This document shows, in pieces, positions 1 through 8,855 of a DNA stretch of 35,984 nucleotides (the first letter of the stretch is position 1; every line of letters begins with the position of its first letter). The stretch covers positions 7,358-43,341 of the forward strand of contig MFEY01000008.1 of assembly GCA_001780035.1 (NCBI GenBank). The letters run 5' to 3'. A program made the position numbers and the translations under genes. Below the pieces are notes generated by a model, which saw nothing but the letters and a program-made list of their open reading frames with translations, searched no databases and was not told where the DNA came from. This DNA is from Candidatus Doudnabacteria bacterium RIFCSPHIGHO2_12_FULL_48_16 (GTDB lineage: Bacteria > Patescibacteriota > Doudnabacteria > UBA920 > O2-02-FULL-48-8).

Positions 1-1020
1 GGCGGATATGAAAATGTGCCGGCGCAACAAACCGTGACCTTGGCCAATGCCGCGACCGCTGCGCTTTATCGCTATACCCCTCATGTCTTCAACGGTAATT
101 ATAATTTTTGGAAATTTTATGCCCTGTGGTTTAAATATCCCAACGGCACGGTTATTCAAAGAGTCGGTGACAGCCAACAATATGTCATTGACAACGGAAC
201 CAAGCGGTCGTTTTCCAGTTTTGTTGCCGCTCAACGCCAGCTGAATTTGAACAACATCGTTGCGGTATCGCAAACGGAATTTGATTCTTACACGACGGAA
301 AAACCGCTGCCGCCAGTCAATGGCACCTTGATCAAAGGGGAGGCTTCGGAAACGATTTATCTGGTGGAAGATGCCAGCAAACATCCGATTTCATACCAGG
401 TGTTTATCCAGCGCAAATTTTCATTCACCAAGGTCATTAGTCTGCCGCAAGCCGAAGTTGATTCATATAACCTTGGAAATTATCTGGCGCCCATCGACGG
501 CACTTTGATCACCGGCAATGCGGACCAGACGGTTTATTTGGTTGATGCGGGCCAGAAACGCCCGATTTCGTATGTCATTTTCAAAGTCCGTAAACTCTCA
601 TTTGCCAAAGTCGTCAGATTGTCCGACGGCGAAATTGCCAATATTCCCGCCGGGCCGTATCTGACGCCGCCGGAGCAAACCGGCTTTAAAACCGCCAATG
701 ACGCTCAAGTCTGGTGGTATAAGGACAATCTTAAGCACTCGGTAACCGCATTTGTATTTAAGCAGCGGGCAGTGGCCAATTTCCCATTCTTGATTCTCTC
801 GGAAGCGGAGGTGGCCAACATCCCAACTGGCGCCGCGTTCCCGCCCAAAGACGGAACCGTATTTAAGGGTGATGTTTCGAGCGCAATTTATCTGATGCAG
901 GACGGCCTGAAAAAAATGCTCACCGCTGCGGCTTATCAACGGATGAGGTATCCCAAAGCGACAGTTTTGCCGCAGGCCGAAGTGGACAGCTATAATCCAG
1001 GGGACGACATTGTGAAATGA
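1..1020 (+). CDS. Surface/secreted repeat protein with several ~60-aa 'DGTLIKG...IYLVEDGxKxPIS...F...V..LPQAEVDSY' repeats (5' partial)
   Basis: Frame is open to the window edge (GGYENVPAQQ...), so the GTG at 16 is probably internal. Internal repeats are visible in the translation. Confidence 0.75.
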   Translation, partial: GGYENVPAQQTVTLANAATAALYRYTPHVFNGNYNFWKFYALWFKYPNGTVIQRVGDSQQYVIDNGTKRSFSSFVAAQRQLNLNNIVAVSQTEFDSYTTEKPLPPVNGTLIKGEASETIYLVEDASKHPISYQVFIQRKFSFTKVISLPQAEVDSYNLGNYLAPIDGTLITGNADQTVYLVDAGQKRPISYVIFKVRKLSFAKVVRLSDGEIANIPAGPYLTPPEQTGFKTANDAQVWWYKDNLKHSVTAFVFKQRAVANFPFLILSEAEVANIPTGAAFPPKDGTVFKGDVSSAIYLMQDGLKKMLTAAAYQRMRYPKATVLPQAEVDSYNPGDDIVK

Positions 1021-1934
1021 CCAATATCATTGAGGTTAAAAATTTAACCAAGCGCTACGAAAAAGTTACCGTGGTTGACGGTATTAATTTTGAGGTCAGA
1101 CGAGGGGAGATTTTCGGCATTTTGGGACCCAACGGCGCTGGCAAAACCACCACCCTGGAAATGATCGAAGGATTAAAATCCATAACTTCTGGGCAAGTGA
1201 TCCTGAATGGCCATGACGTCAGTAAGGAGACCCGCAAGGTTAAATTTTCCATTGGGGTGCAGCTGCAGTCCTCCTCCTTTTTTGACGGCTTAAATTTGAT
1301 TGAACTGCTGGAAACTTTTGGCGCGTTGTATAACCGAAAAATTGACGCCATGGAATTACTGCGCGAAGTCCAGCTGGAAGAAAAAGCCAAGGCTGAAGTC
1401 AAAGAGCTCTCCGGCGGACAAAAACAGCGGTTTTCAATCGCGGCTGCCCTAGTCAACGACCCGAAAGTTTTGTTTCTTGACGAGCCAACCACCGGTCTTG
1501 ATCCGCAAGCTCGCCGCAATTTATGGGATTTGATTTCCTCCATTAACAAGAAAGGCAAAACGATTGTTCTAACCACTCACTACATGGATGAAGCTGAAAT
1601 TTTATGTGACCGGATCGCGGTCATGGATCATGCCAAGATCATCAAATTGGATATAACTGAAAATTTATTGAAACTTTCCGGGCTTGATACCGCCGTTCAT
1701 TTCCGCGTCGACAAACCCTGTTCTATCGAACATCTGCAAGCCCTGGCCGATATCAAAGAAGCCTATGAGGAAGGTCATGGTTATCGCCTAACCACGGCCA
1801 ACGCGGAAGGGACGCTGCCCGCCCTGTTCAAGCACGCGAAGGATTGTGGATTCAAACTGATCGATTTGCAGTTGCATCAGCCGACCTTGGAAGATGTTTT
1901 TCTCAAGCTGACCGGTCATGCCCTCCGGGATTAA
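1017..1934 (+). CDS. ABC transporter ATP-binding protein
   Basis: Walker A GPNGAGKTT, signature LSGGQKQR, Walker B VLFLDEPTTGLD. ATGA overlap with the upstream gene. Confidence 0.95.
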   Translation: MTNIIEVKNLTKRYEKVTVVDGINFEVRRGEIFGILGPNGAGKTTTLEMIEGLKSITSGQVILNGHDVSKETRKVKFSIGVQLQSSSFFDGLNLIELLETFGALYNRKIDAMELLREVQLEEKAKAEVKELSGGQKQRFSIAAALVNDPKVLFLDEPTTGLDPQARRNLWDLISSINKKGKTIVLTTHYMDEAEILCDRIAVMDHAKIIKLDITENLLKLSGLDTAVHFRVDKPCSIEHLQALADIKEAYEEGHGYRLTTANAEGTLPALFKHAKDCGFKLIDLQLHQPTLEDVFLKLTGHALRD

Positions 1935-1965
1935 ACACCCCAGACGGGGTCTGGAGTGTTTAAAT
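1935..1965. terminator. Strong hairpin after the ABC ATPase gene (no clear T tract)
   Basis: AAACACCCCAGAC ggg GTCTGGAGTGTTT, 13-bp stem with one mismatch. Confidence 0.5.
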
Positions 1966-2000
1966 ATCGCCCAGCAGGCATTTTTTAAGATGTAGACACG

Positions 2001-2546
2001 ATGAAAGAAATTGAGGTTAAAGCCAAAGTACGGAACAAAGCCGAACTCTTGGGCAAAATTAATGCTCTCGGAATTAAACTTGGTCCGGAAATAATTCAAA
2101 AAGACACGATTTTTGTCCCGCCAACACTCACGAGTCTGCCGGCGGAGATCGGTGTGCCTATTTTGCGCATCCGGGAACAGGGCAATAAGTTTATCTTAAC
2201 GCTCAAGGTTCGTCTAAGCAATGGTTTGGACAAACAGGAAAGCGAAACGGAAATTTCCGATCCAGTGGCGGCGCGCGAAATCATCCTTTCCACCGGCTTT
2301 AAAGCCATGGAATCATTTACAAAAAAGCGGCAGAAGGCCAAATACCAAAGTTGGGAAATTTGCGTCGATGAGGTGGAAGGGTTGGGGAGCTTTGTTGAAG
2401 TCGAGGAAATGTCAGAAGACGGCGATAGCGAGACCATCCAAGCCGAATTATTTAATTTTTTGAAAACCTTGGGCATCACGGAAGCCGATCGCGAGCACTA
2501 TGGTTACGATGTTTTGATTTGGCAGAAGGGCCAGGGGAAGTTATAA
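2001..2546 (+). CDS. CYTH-domain / class IV adenylate cyclase-like protein
   Basis: N-terminal ExExK motif (KEIEVKAK); CyaB/ThTPase-like size and pattern. Confidence 0.85.
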   Translation: MKEIEVKAKVRNKAELLGKINALGIKLGPEIIQKDTIFVPPTLTSLPAEIGVPILRIREQGNKFILTLKVRLSNGLDKQESETEISDPVAAREIILSTGFKAMESFTKKRQKAKYQSWEICVDEVEGLGSFVEVEEMSEDGDSETIQAELFNFLKTLGITEADREHYGYDVLIWQKGQGKL

Positions 2547-3176
2547 TTTTTCCCAATCCATCCAAGCGGTCAGTTCTGATTCTTTTTGCACGTATCCGCG
2601 GGTGTCGATTTTCATGCCCTTGTGAATTCCCAAATGCAAATGTTTGCGTTCACCGCCGGTTTCTTGGGGCGGTTGGCCGAGGACCCCAATTCGTTCGCCA
2701 GCGGTCAGCGGGTTGCCTTTGTTTTTGGCAACACTGTTTAAGTTTAGGTGGCCATAAACAACCGTGATGGGCTGGTGGTTAATTGAGCAGGATTGGATCA
2801 GGTAGCCGCCGTAGCCAGCAGCGGTTTTTTTGTCGACAATGCTCCCGTCGCAAATGGCGTATACGCTTACGTCGACGTCAGCTTCTTCGGCAAAGGTTTC
2901 AAAATCGGTACCCGTATGGAAACCGGTAAATCGTTCCGGCGCAACCGGGGAATTTTTGGGCGTCACATAAGTCCCAAAGGATTTTTTGGTAACCCGCTGC
3001 CCGGCCCGGTCGATGGGGTCAACGAGCACTTTCTGCGGCAGAACTTCTTCTTGATACATTGCCGTTGCAACGGTCATTTCGGCCTTGCGGCTGTCCTTTT
3101 GATGCAATGATGAGGCCAACAGCGCCAACAAGGCGACGAGGCCGATTCCAATAGTTTTATTGAGGTCAAAATGCAT
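2541..3176 (-). CDS. M23 family metallopeptidase with N-terminal membrane anchor
   Basis: HTGTDFE (HxxxD) and HLHLGIH (HxH) motifs; hydrophobic N-terminus. Confidence 0.85.
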   Translation of the reverse strand: MHFDLNKTIGIGLVALLALLASSLHQKDSRKAEMTVATAMYQEEVLPQKVLVDPIDRAGQRVTKKSFGTYVTPKNSPVAPERFTGFHTGTDFETFAEEADVDVSVYAICDGSIVDKKTAAGYGGYLIQSCSINHQPITVVYGHLNLNSVAKNKGNPLTAGERIGVLGQPPQETGGERKHLHLGIHKGMKIDTRGYVQKESELTAWMDWEKL

Positions 3177-3206
3177 AAATGGAAGTTAGTGTCGATAATA
3201 TAAACG

Positions 3207-3249
3207 AAGCCCAAGCAGTTTTGTGACTTGCTGGGATGGGCTTTTTTTT
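3207..3249 (+). terminator. Intrinsic terminator (plus strand)
   Basis: AAGCCCAAGCA...TGCTgggaTGGGCTTTTTTTT. Confidence 0.6.
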
Positions 3250-3283
3250 ATCCTCGAAATTCATTATAATAAAGCGAGTAAGA

Positions 3284-3322
3284 ACCTCACCCCCGGCCCC
3301 TCTCCTGGGCAGGAGAGGGGAG
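3284..3322. repeat. Interspersed CCTCACCCCCGGCCCCTCTCC...GGAGAGGGGAG palindromic repeat, copy 1
   Basis: Shared with 4778-4822 and 25401-25438 (inverted). Confidence 0.8.
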
Positions 3323-3343
3323 TTCTAATTTGTAGAGAACCGA

Positions 3344-4777
3344 ATGTTACAGATCGGACGCAACATATTTAGCCTCTTAGTTTCCAGGATATTGACCGCC
3401 ATTATCCTGTTTTTGGTATATACGCGCCTGATTCAATATCTGGGGCCGGAACAAGCCGGCCAATATGGATTGCTGGCCGCGTTCTTGACTGTCTTCGGTT
3501 TTTTTGTCGATTTGGGCATGCAACAGCTGGTGATCAAAAAAATCAGCGAGAATCGGGCAGAAGCCGGGAAGTATCTGGGTAATTATTTTGTCATCCAGTT
3601 TTTGCTTGGTATTGGCTTTATGCTGATCCTTGATACCATCGTGTTCACCGGATCTTATCCGCCACTGGTCAAGCAATCGTTATACATTACGGGAATTGGA
3701 CTGGTGCTGTCGTCAATGACCATGCCGCTGATGGCCGTGATCAACGGGTTTCAGAGGCTCTCGATCATTGCCCGGGTGAATTTTATCAATTCCCTGATTA
3801 ACGCCTGTATGATGCTGTTGGCGATTATCTATCATAAGAATATTTTGTTTTTAGCGTTTATCCCCGGCGCTGTCGCCTTATTTGACGTTATCGCTTACGG
3901 CATTATCGTCCACCGGCGGATCACACCGTTTAAATTCCAGTTTGACTGGCCATTTTGGAAGCAGTTGTTTGCCTGGAACCTGCCGTTTATGTTGCTGACG
4001 ATTTTCAGCATTTATAACCGGATCGACGCCCTGATTTTGCCCCACCTTCGAAGCTACGTCGAAAACGGCTATTATACGGCAGTATATAAATTCTGGGATA
4101 CACTGGCGTTTTTGCCGGCGGTGGTCGCCGCGGCTCTTTATCCTTATTTTGCCGATAAACTGTCCCGGGGCGAAACCGAAGAGGCTCGGAACGTCTTGAC
4201 CATCTATACGCGCTACATGATCGCGCTGGCCATTCCATTGTCGGTTGGGGCTTATTTTTTGGCTGAAAAAATTACGGTTACTTTTTTTGGCGCCGCATTT
4301 GCGCCGGCCGCGCCCGCGCTCTGGCTCCTGGTCGCGGCGGTTTCAATATTATTTATCTATGTTCCGGTCAACAGTCTAATTATTTCCCAGCGAACCAAAA
4401 CCGCAACCATAATCACCGGGGGCACCCTGGTATTCAATTTGGCTCTAAACTTACTATTGATTCCCAAATTTGGCTTTATCGTGGCGGCGATTGTAACCTT
4501 GGCTTCCGAGCTGATTCAACTGGTCGGATACACGATCGTGGTCCAGCGGAAAATTTTGGCTTTCCCGTATCTGGTTAATTTTGTTAAACCGATAATCGCT
4601 GGCGCCGTCATGGGCGTTGCGCTGATCATTCTTAGTTTTTTAAACGTCTGGGTTTCGATCCTGGCCGGCGCCGTGATTTACGGGGCCAGCCTGTTACTGC
4701 TCGGATTTTTCCATTGGCACGACTGGGAATTGCTTAAGGCATCGATTAATTTTCGCAAACGACTTAATACAGATTAA
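3344..4777 (+). CDS. Polysaccharide flippase (Wzx / MATE-like oligosaccharide flippase)
   Basis: About 12-14 hydrophobic segments; N-terminal NIFSLLVSRILTAII...YLGPEQAGQYGLL typical of flippases. Confidence 0.85.
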   Translation: MLQIGRNIFSLLVSRILTAIILFLVYTRLIQYLGPEQAGQYGLLAAFLTVFGFFVDLGMQQLVIKKISENRAEAGKYLGNYFVIQFLLGIGFMLILDTIVFTGSYPPLVKQSLYITGIGLVLSSMTMPLMAVINGFQRLSIIARVNFINSLINACMMLLAIIYHKNILFLAFIPGAVALFDVIAYGIIVHRRITPFKFQFDWPFWKQLFAWNLPFMLLTIFSIYNRIDALILPHLRSYVENGYYTAVYKFWDTLAFLPAVVAAALYPYFADKLSRGETEEARNVLTIYTRYMIALAIPLSVGAYFLAEKITVTFFGAAFAPAAPALWLLVAAVSILFIYVPVNSLIISQRTKTATIITGGTLVFNLALNLLLIPKFGFIVAAIVTLASELIQLVGYTIVVQRKILAFPYLVNFVKPIIAGAVMGVALIILSFLNVWVSILAGAVIYGASLLLLGFFHWHDWELLKASINFRKRLNTD

Positions 4778-4822
4778 CAACCCCACCCCCGACCCCCTCC
4801 CCTCGTCAGGGGAGGGGAGATC
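4778..4822. repeat. Interspersed GC-rich palindromic repeat, copy 2
   Basis: CCCCACCCCCGACCCCCTCCCCTCGTCAGGGGAGGGGAG. Confidence 0.8.
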
Positions 4823-4840
4823 TAAATAGAAAATAACCAT

Positions 4841-5956
4841 ATGAAAATTGGATTAGAAGCGGAACGGGCCAACCTGCCCAACCCCACCGGAGTCGAACGA
4901 TACGCGGCAGAGTTGATCAAAAACTTGGCCCGGCTGGATTCAAAAAACGAATATATTTTGTATTTCCGGACTAAGCCGCAGCCGTGGTTTTATGAACTGC
5001 CCAAGAATTTCCATATCCGGTTGATTCCGTTCCCGAAATTCTGGACTCAGATCCGGTTAAGTTGGGAAATGATTACCCACCCGGTCGATGTGCTGGTGAT
5101 TTTGGCTTCGGTGTTGCCGATTATCCACCCTCGAAATTCAATTTTTACCACCCATGACGTGGCTTTCGAGATGTTCCCACAGGCGTTTACGCGCTTTATG
5201 CGGAATTATCTGATCTGGTCAACCCGGTTTGCGGCCAAGCATGCGCGCAAAATTTTGGCCGCCTCGCAGGCGACTAAGGACGACCTGGTTCGGTTATATA
5301 AAATTAACCCGGACAAGATCACGGTGACGCTGCTCGGCTTCAGTTCGGAGGAATTTTACCCGCGCCAATACGAACAAGTGCAGGCGGTGTTGGATAAATA
5401 CGGCTTGGTTTACCAAAAATACGTATTATTCGTCGGCACGATCCAGCCGCGTAAAAATGTCGAGCGCCTGGCCGAAGCGTTTCATAAACTGCGCAAGCAA
5501 TACCATGTGGAAGAAAAATTAGCGATCTTTGGCGGCCGGGGCTGGCTGTGGGAACCGATTGTGAAAAAGATCAAGATGGTGGGCCTCGACGGGTCAGCCA
5601 AATATTACGATTACGTGGCCAAAGAAGATCTGCCGTTTCTGTATGCCGGGGCCAAACTGTTGACTCTGCCCGCTCTATACGAAGGTTTTGGCCTGCCGCC
5701 GCTGGAGGCAATGGCCAGCGGGGTGCCGGTGGTCGTGTCGAATATTTCGTCTTTGCCCGAGGTCGTGGGCGAGGCCGGCGTTCTGGTTGATCCCAATTCC
5801 GTGGACTCGATTGCCGAAGGGTTGCTGAAAGTTTTGACGGATAACAATTTGCGGCAAGAGATGATCAGTAAAGGGTTGGAGCAGGCCAAAAAGTTTTCCT
5901 GGGAAAATACAGCCAAAAAGACTTTGGAAGTGATTGAGTCAATAAATGTAGATTGA
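4841..5956 (+). CDS. Glycosyltransferase family 4 (group 1)
   Basis: C-terminal YEGFGLPPLEAMASGVPVVVSNISSLPEVVGEAGVLVDP motif. Confidence 0.93.
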   Translation: MKIGLEAERANLPNPTGVERYAAELIKNLARLDSKNEYILYFRTKPQPWFYELPKNFHIRLIPFPKFWTQIRLSWEMITHPVDVLVILASVLPIIHPRNSIFTTHDVAFEMFPQAFTRFMRNYLIWSTRFAAKHARKILAASQATKDDLVRLYKINPDKITVTLLGFSSEEFYPRQYEQVQAVLDKYGLVYQKYVLFVGTIQPRKNVERLAEAFHKLRKQYHVEEKLAIFGGRGWLWEPIVKKIKMVGLDGSAKYYDYVAKEDLPFLYAGAKLLTLPALYEGFGLPPLEAMASGVPVVVSNISSLPEVVGEAGVLVDPNSVDSIAEGLLKVLTDNNLRQEMISKGLEQAKKFSWENTAKKTLEVIESINVD

Positions 5957-5963
5957 TTGTGCA

Positions 5964-6015
5964 ATGCTGAACTTGATTCAGCATCTCAGACGAGATCCTG
6001 ACTTTCGTCAGGATT
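5964..6015. repeat. Pair of adjacent small palindromes
   Basis: ATGCTGAACTTGATTCAGCAT and ATCCTGACTTTCGTCAGGAT between two CDSs. Confidence 0.55.
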
Positions 6016-7273
6016 GCGAAAGGCTATGCAAATATTTTTAATTACAATTTTTACGCTTTTATCGGCAATTAGTTTTTTGCTGTTTTTATATAAATATAAA
6101 TTTTTTCCGTTGTGGCTGATGCTGTCGGTGTGGTTTGTGGCCATCGCGATTTCTCAACTGGATCTGTCGAGCCTGGAATGGGTCTGGCCGGTAAAATATT
6201 GGGCGCTGATTGGCGTCTCTTTGGTTAGCTTTGCTTTGGGATCGTGGCTGGGAGAAAGAAGGCGGCCGGTCAAGCGAGAAAATACAAAAATAAAAAATTT
6301 GCGTTGGGTAATTTATATTTTGTTTCTCGTCTCTTGTTTATGTTTGTATCTTTTTTATAAAAAAGCTGGCAATTTTCCGCTCTTGGCACCTGACCCGGAT
6401 GAGTTTCGTTTTGTCGCGGATGACCAAGTGCCCGGGCTGGTCAATTACGCGGCCCAGTTGGCGCGAATTTTTATCCCGTTGAGTTTCTTTTTGATGTTTG
6501 CGGAAACCTTCAATTGGAAAAAACATTGGGACTTAGTGGTGCTTTGTTTGCTCGGCACCGCAGGCATTATCCTATTCGCGTCCCGCACCCAAATATTTTT
6601 CATCGATCTTTGGGTCATGGCCTTGTATTTGTTGATGCGCCGCCCCAATCTTAAACAGGCGTTGAAATTTTATCCTTTCTTTTTAATTGTTTCAATTGTG
6701 GTCCTCTCTCTGGTGCCAATTATCCGCCAGACTAGGAGCTACGGATCCGATTATCTGGGAACCATTACCGGGATCGACACTTCTCATTACAATAAGCTGC
6801 AGAAAGCCTTGGTCCCGATCTATGTCGGGGTGTCATTTAACCAGCAGGCGCTGCTGCATGCCGAGCAGTATTATCAGACCCACGAGCTCCAGTATGGCAA
6901 AGTTTCGCTCGATCCCTTTACCAATATTTTCGGCAAGCTTATCAGGCCGTTAAATAACCTGAAATCGAATTACGATTTGGGCGCCATTTTCTATCCCTGG
7001 TGGAATACCGGAACATATTTGTTCCCGTTTGTGCAGGATTTCGGCACCGCCGCGTTTTACTTTGTGCCATTTGTTTTCGGCCTCATTTTGACCCTGCTTT
7101 GGCGCCACTGGCAGGTGAATCCGAATTTTTTGACCATCAATCTTTACGCTTACGCGATTTTTTTCATCGTCATGGGAGTATACGTGTCGTTTACCGTTCG
7201 CGCTGAGATGTATTTGGATCTGATGCTGTTGGTTGCCAGCTATTTATTTGTGACAAAAAAACATGAGAGTTAG
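6014..7273 (+). CDS. O-antigen/oligosaccharide polymerase-like membrane protein (Wzy-type)
   Basis: Multi-TM protein in a glycan cluster; RQTRSYGSDY loop; real start probably ATG 6026. Confidence 0.7.
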   Translation: MRKAMQIFLITIFTLLSAISFLLFLYKYKFFPLWLMLSVWFVAIAISQLDLSSLEWVWPVKYWALIGVSLVSFALGSWLGERRRPVKRENTKIKNLRWVIYILFLVSCLCLYLFYKKAGNFPLLAPDPDEFRFVADDQVPGLVNYAAQLARIFIPLSFFLMFAETFNWKKHWDLVVLCLLGTAGIILFASRTQIFFIDLWVMALYLLMRRPNLKQALKFYPFFLIVSIVVLSLVPIIRQTRSYGSDYLGTITGIDTSHYNKLQKALVPIYVGVSFNQQALLHAEQYYQTHELQYGKVSLDPFTNIFGKLIRPLNNLKSNYDLGAIFYPWWNTGTYLFPFVQDFGTAAFYFVPFVFGLILTLLWRHWQVNPNFLTINLYAYAIFFIVMGVYVSFTVRAEMYLDLMLLVASYLFVTKKHES

Positions 7274-8300
7274 CGTAATTATCCTGCCGTTTCGCAAAAC
7301 TGAAATCATCAAACCCGTGTTTGATGCGATTTTGGCGCAGACGCATAAAGATTTGGAAGTGATTGCCGTAATCAACGACCCGGCGGATGGATCGAAGGAA
7401 GTTATCCAGAAAAATCACCCCCAGGTTAAAATTATCGAGCCGGGCTGGAATTCCTGGTTCGCGGCGGGGAATAATCTCGGTATCAAAGCGTCCAGCGGCG
7501 AATTTATCCAACTGGTCAACGACGACTTGATTTTGGAGCCGACTTACATTGAAGAAGCGCTTAAGGCTTTTGCTGATCCCAAGGTTGCGGCCGCCACCGG
7601 CAAGATTTTGCGCTATGATTTTAGAAATAACAGAAAAACCAAGATTATCGACACGGTGGGAGTCAGTATGTCCAAATCCGGCCGGGCCCGGGACATTGGC
7701 CAAAATCAAGAAGATAAGGGTCAATTCGACTACGCACTACAAACTACACACTACAACCAAGTTTTTGGCGTCTCGGGTGCGGGGCCGATGTATCGACGGA
7801 GCGCTTTGGAGCGGGTAAAGTATTGTTATTCTGTCTTTGCGAGCGAAGCGAAGCAATCTCAGATTAAGATTGCCGCGTCGCCTTCGGCTCCTTGCAATGA
7901 CAGATGCGAATTCTTTGATGAGAGCTTTTTCGCTTATTGGGAAGATGTGGATCTTTCCTGGCGGTTCAATAATGCCGGGTATAAAAATGTTTATGTGCCG
8001 GCGGCCGTGGCCTATCATGGCCGCACTGCGGGGCAAGCCGCGGGCGGTTACCTGCATTTATTGAAATTTATCAAGCATCACAGTAAATTATCGAGCCAGG
8101 TTAAAAGGCTAAATTACAAAAATCATATCTTGATGTATGTTAAAAACACCAAATATATTCATCCGCTGTTCATCCTGCGCGAATTGGCCATGCTGGCATA
8201 CGTTCTGGTTTTCGAGACCTCGACTTTGAAAGTGGTTCCCGAATTATTCCGCCAAATCCCTCAAATTTTAAAGAAGCGAAAACAATGGCAATCCAATTGA
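7263..8300 (+). CDS. Glycosyltransferase family 2 (rhamnosyltransferase-like)
   Basis: N-terminal GT-A pattern; FFDESFFAYWEDVDLSWRFNNAGYK motif. Confidence 0.9.
   Translation: MRVSVIILPFRKTEIIKPVFDAILAQTHKDLEVIAVINDPADGSKEVIQKNHPQVKIIEPGWNSWFAAGNNLGIKASSGEFIQLVNDDLILEPTYIEEALKAFADPKVAAATGKILRYDFRNNRKTKIIDTVGVSMSKSGRARDIGQNQEDKGQFDYALQTTHYNQVFGVSGAGPMYRRSALERVKYCYSVFASEAKQSQIKIAASPSAPCNDRCEFFDESFFAYWEDVDLSWRFNNAGYKNVYVPAAVAYHGRTAGQAAGGYLHLLKFIKHHSKLSSQVKRLNYKNHILMYVKNTKYIHPLFILRELAMLAYVLVFETSTLKVVPELFRQIPQILKKRKQWQSN
7831..7903. repeat. Palindromic repeat ('TTTGCGAGCGAAGCGAAGCAATCT...AGATTGCCGCG...GCAATGACAG') inside a CDS
   Basis: 73-bp imperfect inverted repeat CTGTCTTTGCGAG.../...CTCCTTGCAATGACAG, read through in frame. 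Confidence 0.85.
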
Positions 8301-8854
8301 CTTATTTCGTCCACGGCACGACGACGGACAATGAAAATAATATTTCCACGGGCTGGAATCAGGGAGAATTGTCGGAGTTGGGAATCCGACAATCAAAGGA
8401 GCTACGCAATCAAACTCAGGGCCAGAATTTTGACGTCGTGTTTTGTTCTGACCTTGAGCGAGCGATGATTACCGCCCAACTGGCGTTTGCGGGCCGCGCG
8501 CCGATCATCCCCGACGTCCGGCTCCGGGAATGCAACTATGGCGAGCTTAACGGCGGTGATTCCAAAGTCGTGGAGCCATTGCAGGAAGATGTCCGTTATA
8601 AATTTCCGTCAGGCGAAAGCTATGAAGATGTTAAAGCGCGGATTAATGAATTTTTAAAGTTCCTTCGGAAAAACTACGATGGCCAATCCGTCGCCATAGT
8701 TTCGCACAAGGCACCGCAGATTGCTTTGGATGTATTATTAAAAAATATGACTTGGGAACAGGCCCTGGCTTCTGATTGGAGAAAAACCAAATCTCCGCCT
8801 TCGTCAAAACTTCGGCGGACAGGCTGGCAGCCGGGATGGAAATACGTATTTTAA
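8285..8854 (+). CDS. Histidine phosphatase (phosphoglycerate mutase-like) family protein
   Basis: YFVHGTTTDNE...GWNQGELSELG...FCSDLERAMITAQ...GESYEDV. Confidence 0.8.
   Translation: MAIQLTYFVHGTTTDNENNISTGWNQGELSELGIRQSKELRNQTQGQNFDVVFCSDLERAMITAQLAFAGRAPIIPDVRLRECNYGELNGGDSKVVEPLQEDVRYKFPSGESYEDVKARINEFLKFLRKNYDGQSVAIVSHKAPQIALDVLLKNMTWEQALASDWRKTKSPPSSKLRRTGWQPGWKYVF
8798..8825. repeat. Short palindrome TCCGCCTTCGTCAAAACTTCGGCGGA inside the C-terminal coding region
   Basis: Inverted repeat seen directly; encodes SPPSSKLRRTG. Confidence 0.7.
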
Positions 8855-8855
8855 T

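Noticed and set aside
1017-1934. Complete ABC exporter operon
   Set aside because: Only the ATPase is present; no permease adjacent in the window, so no transporter system is claimed.
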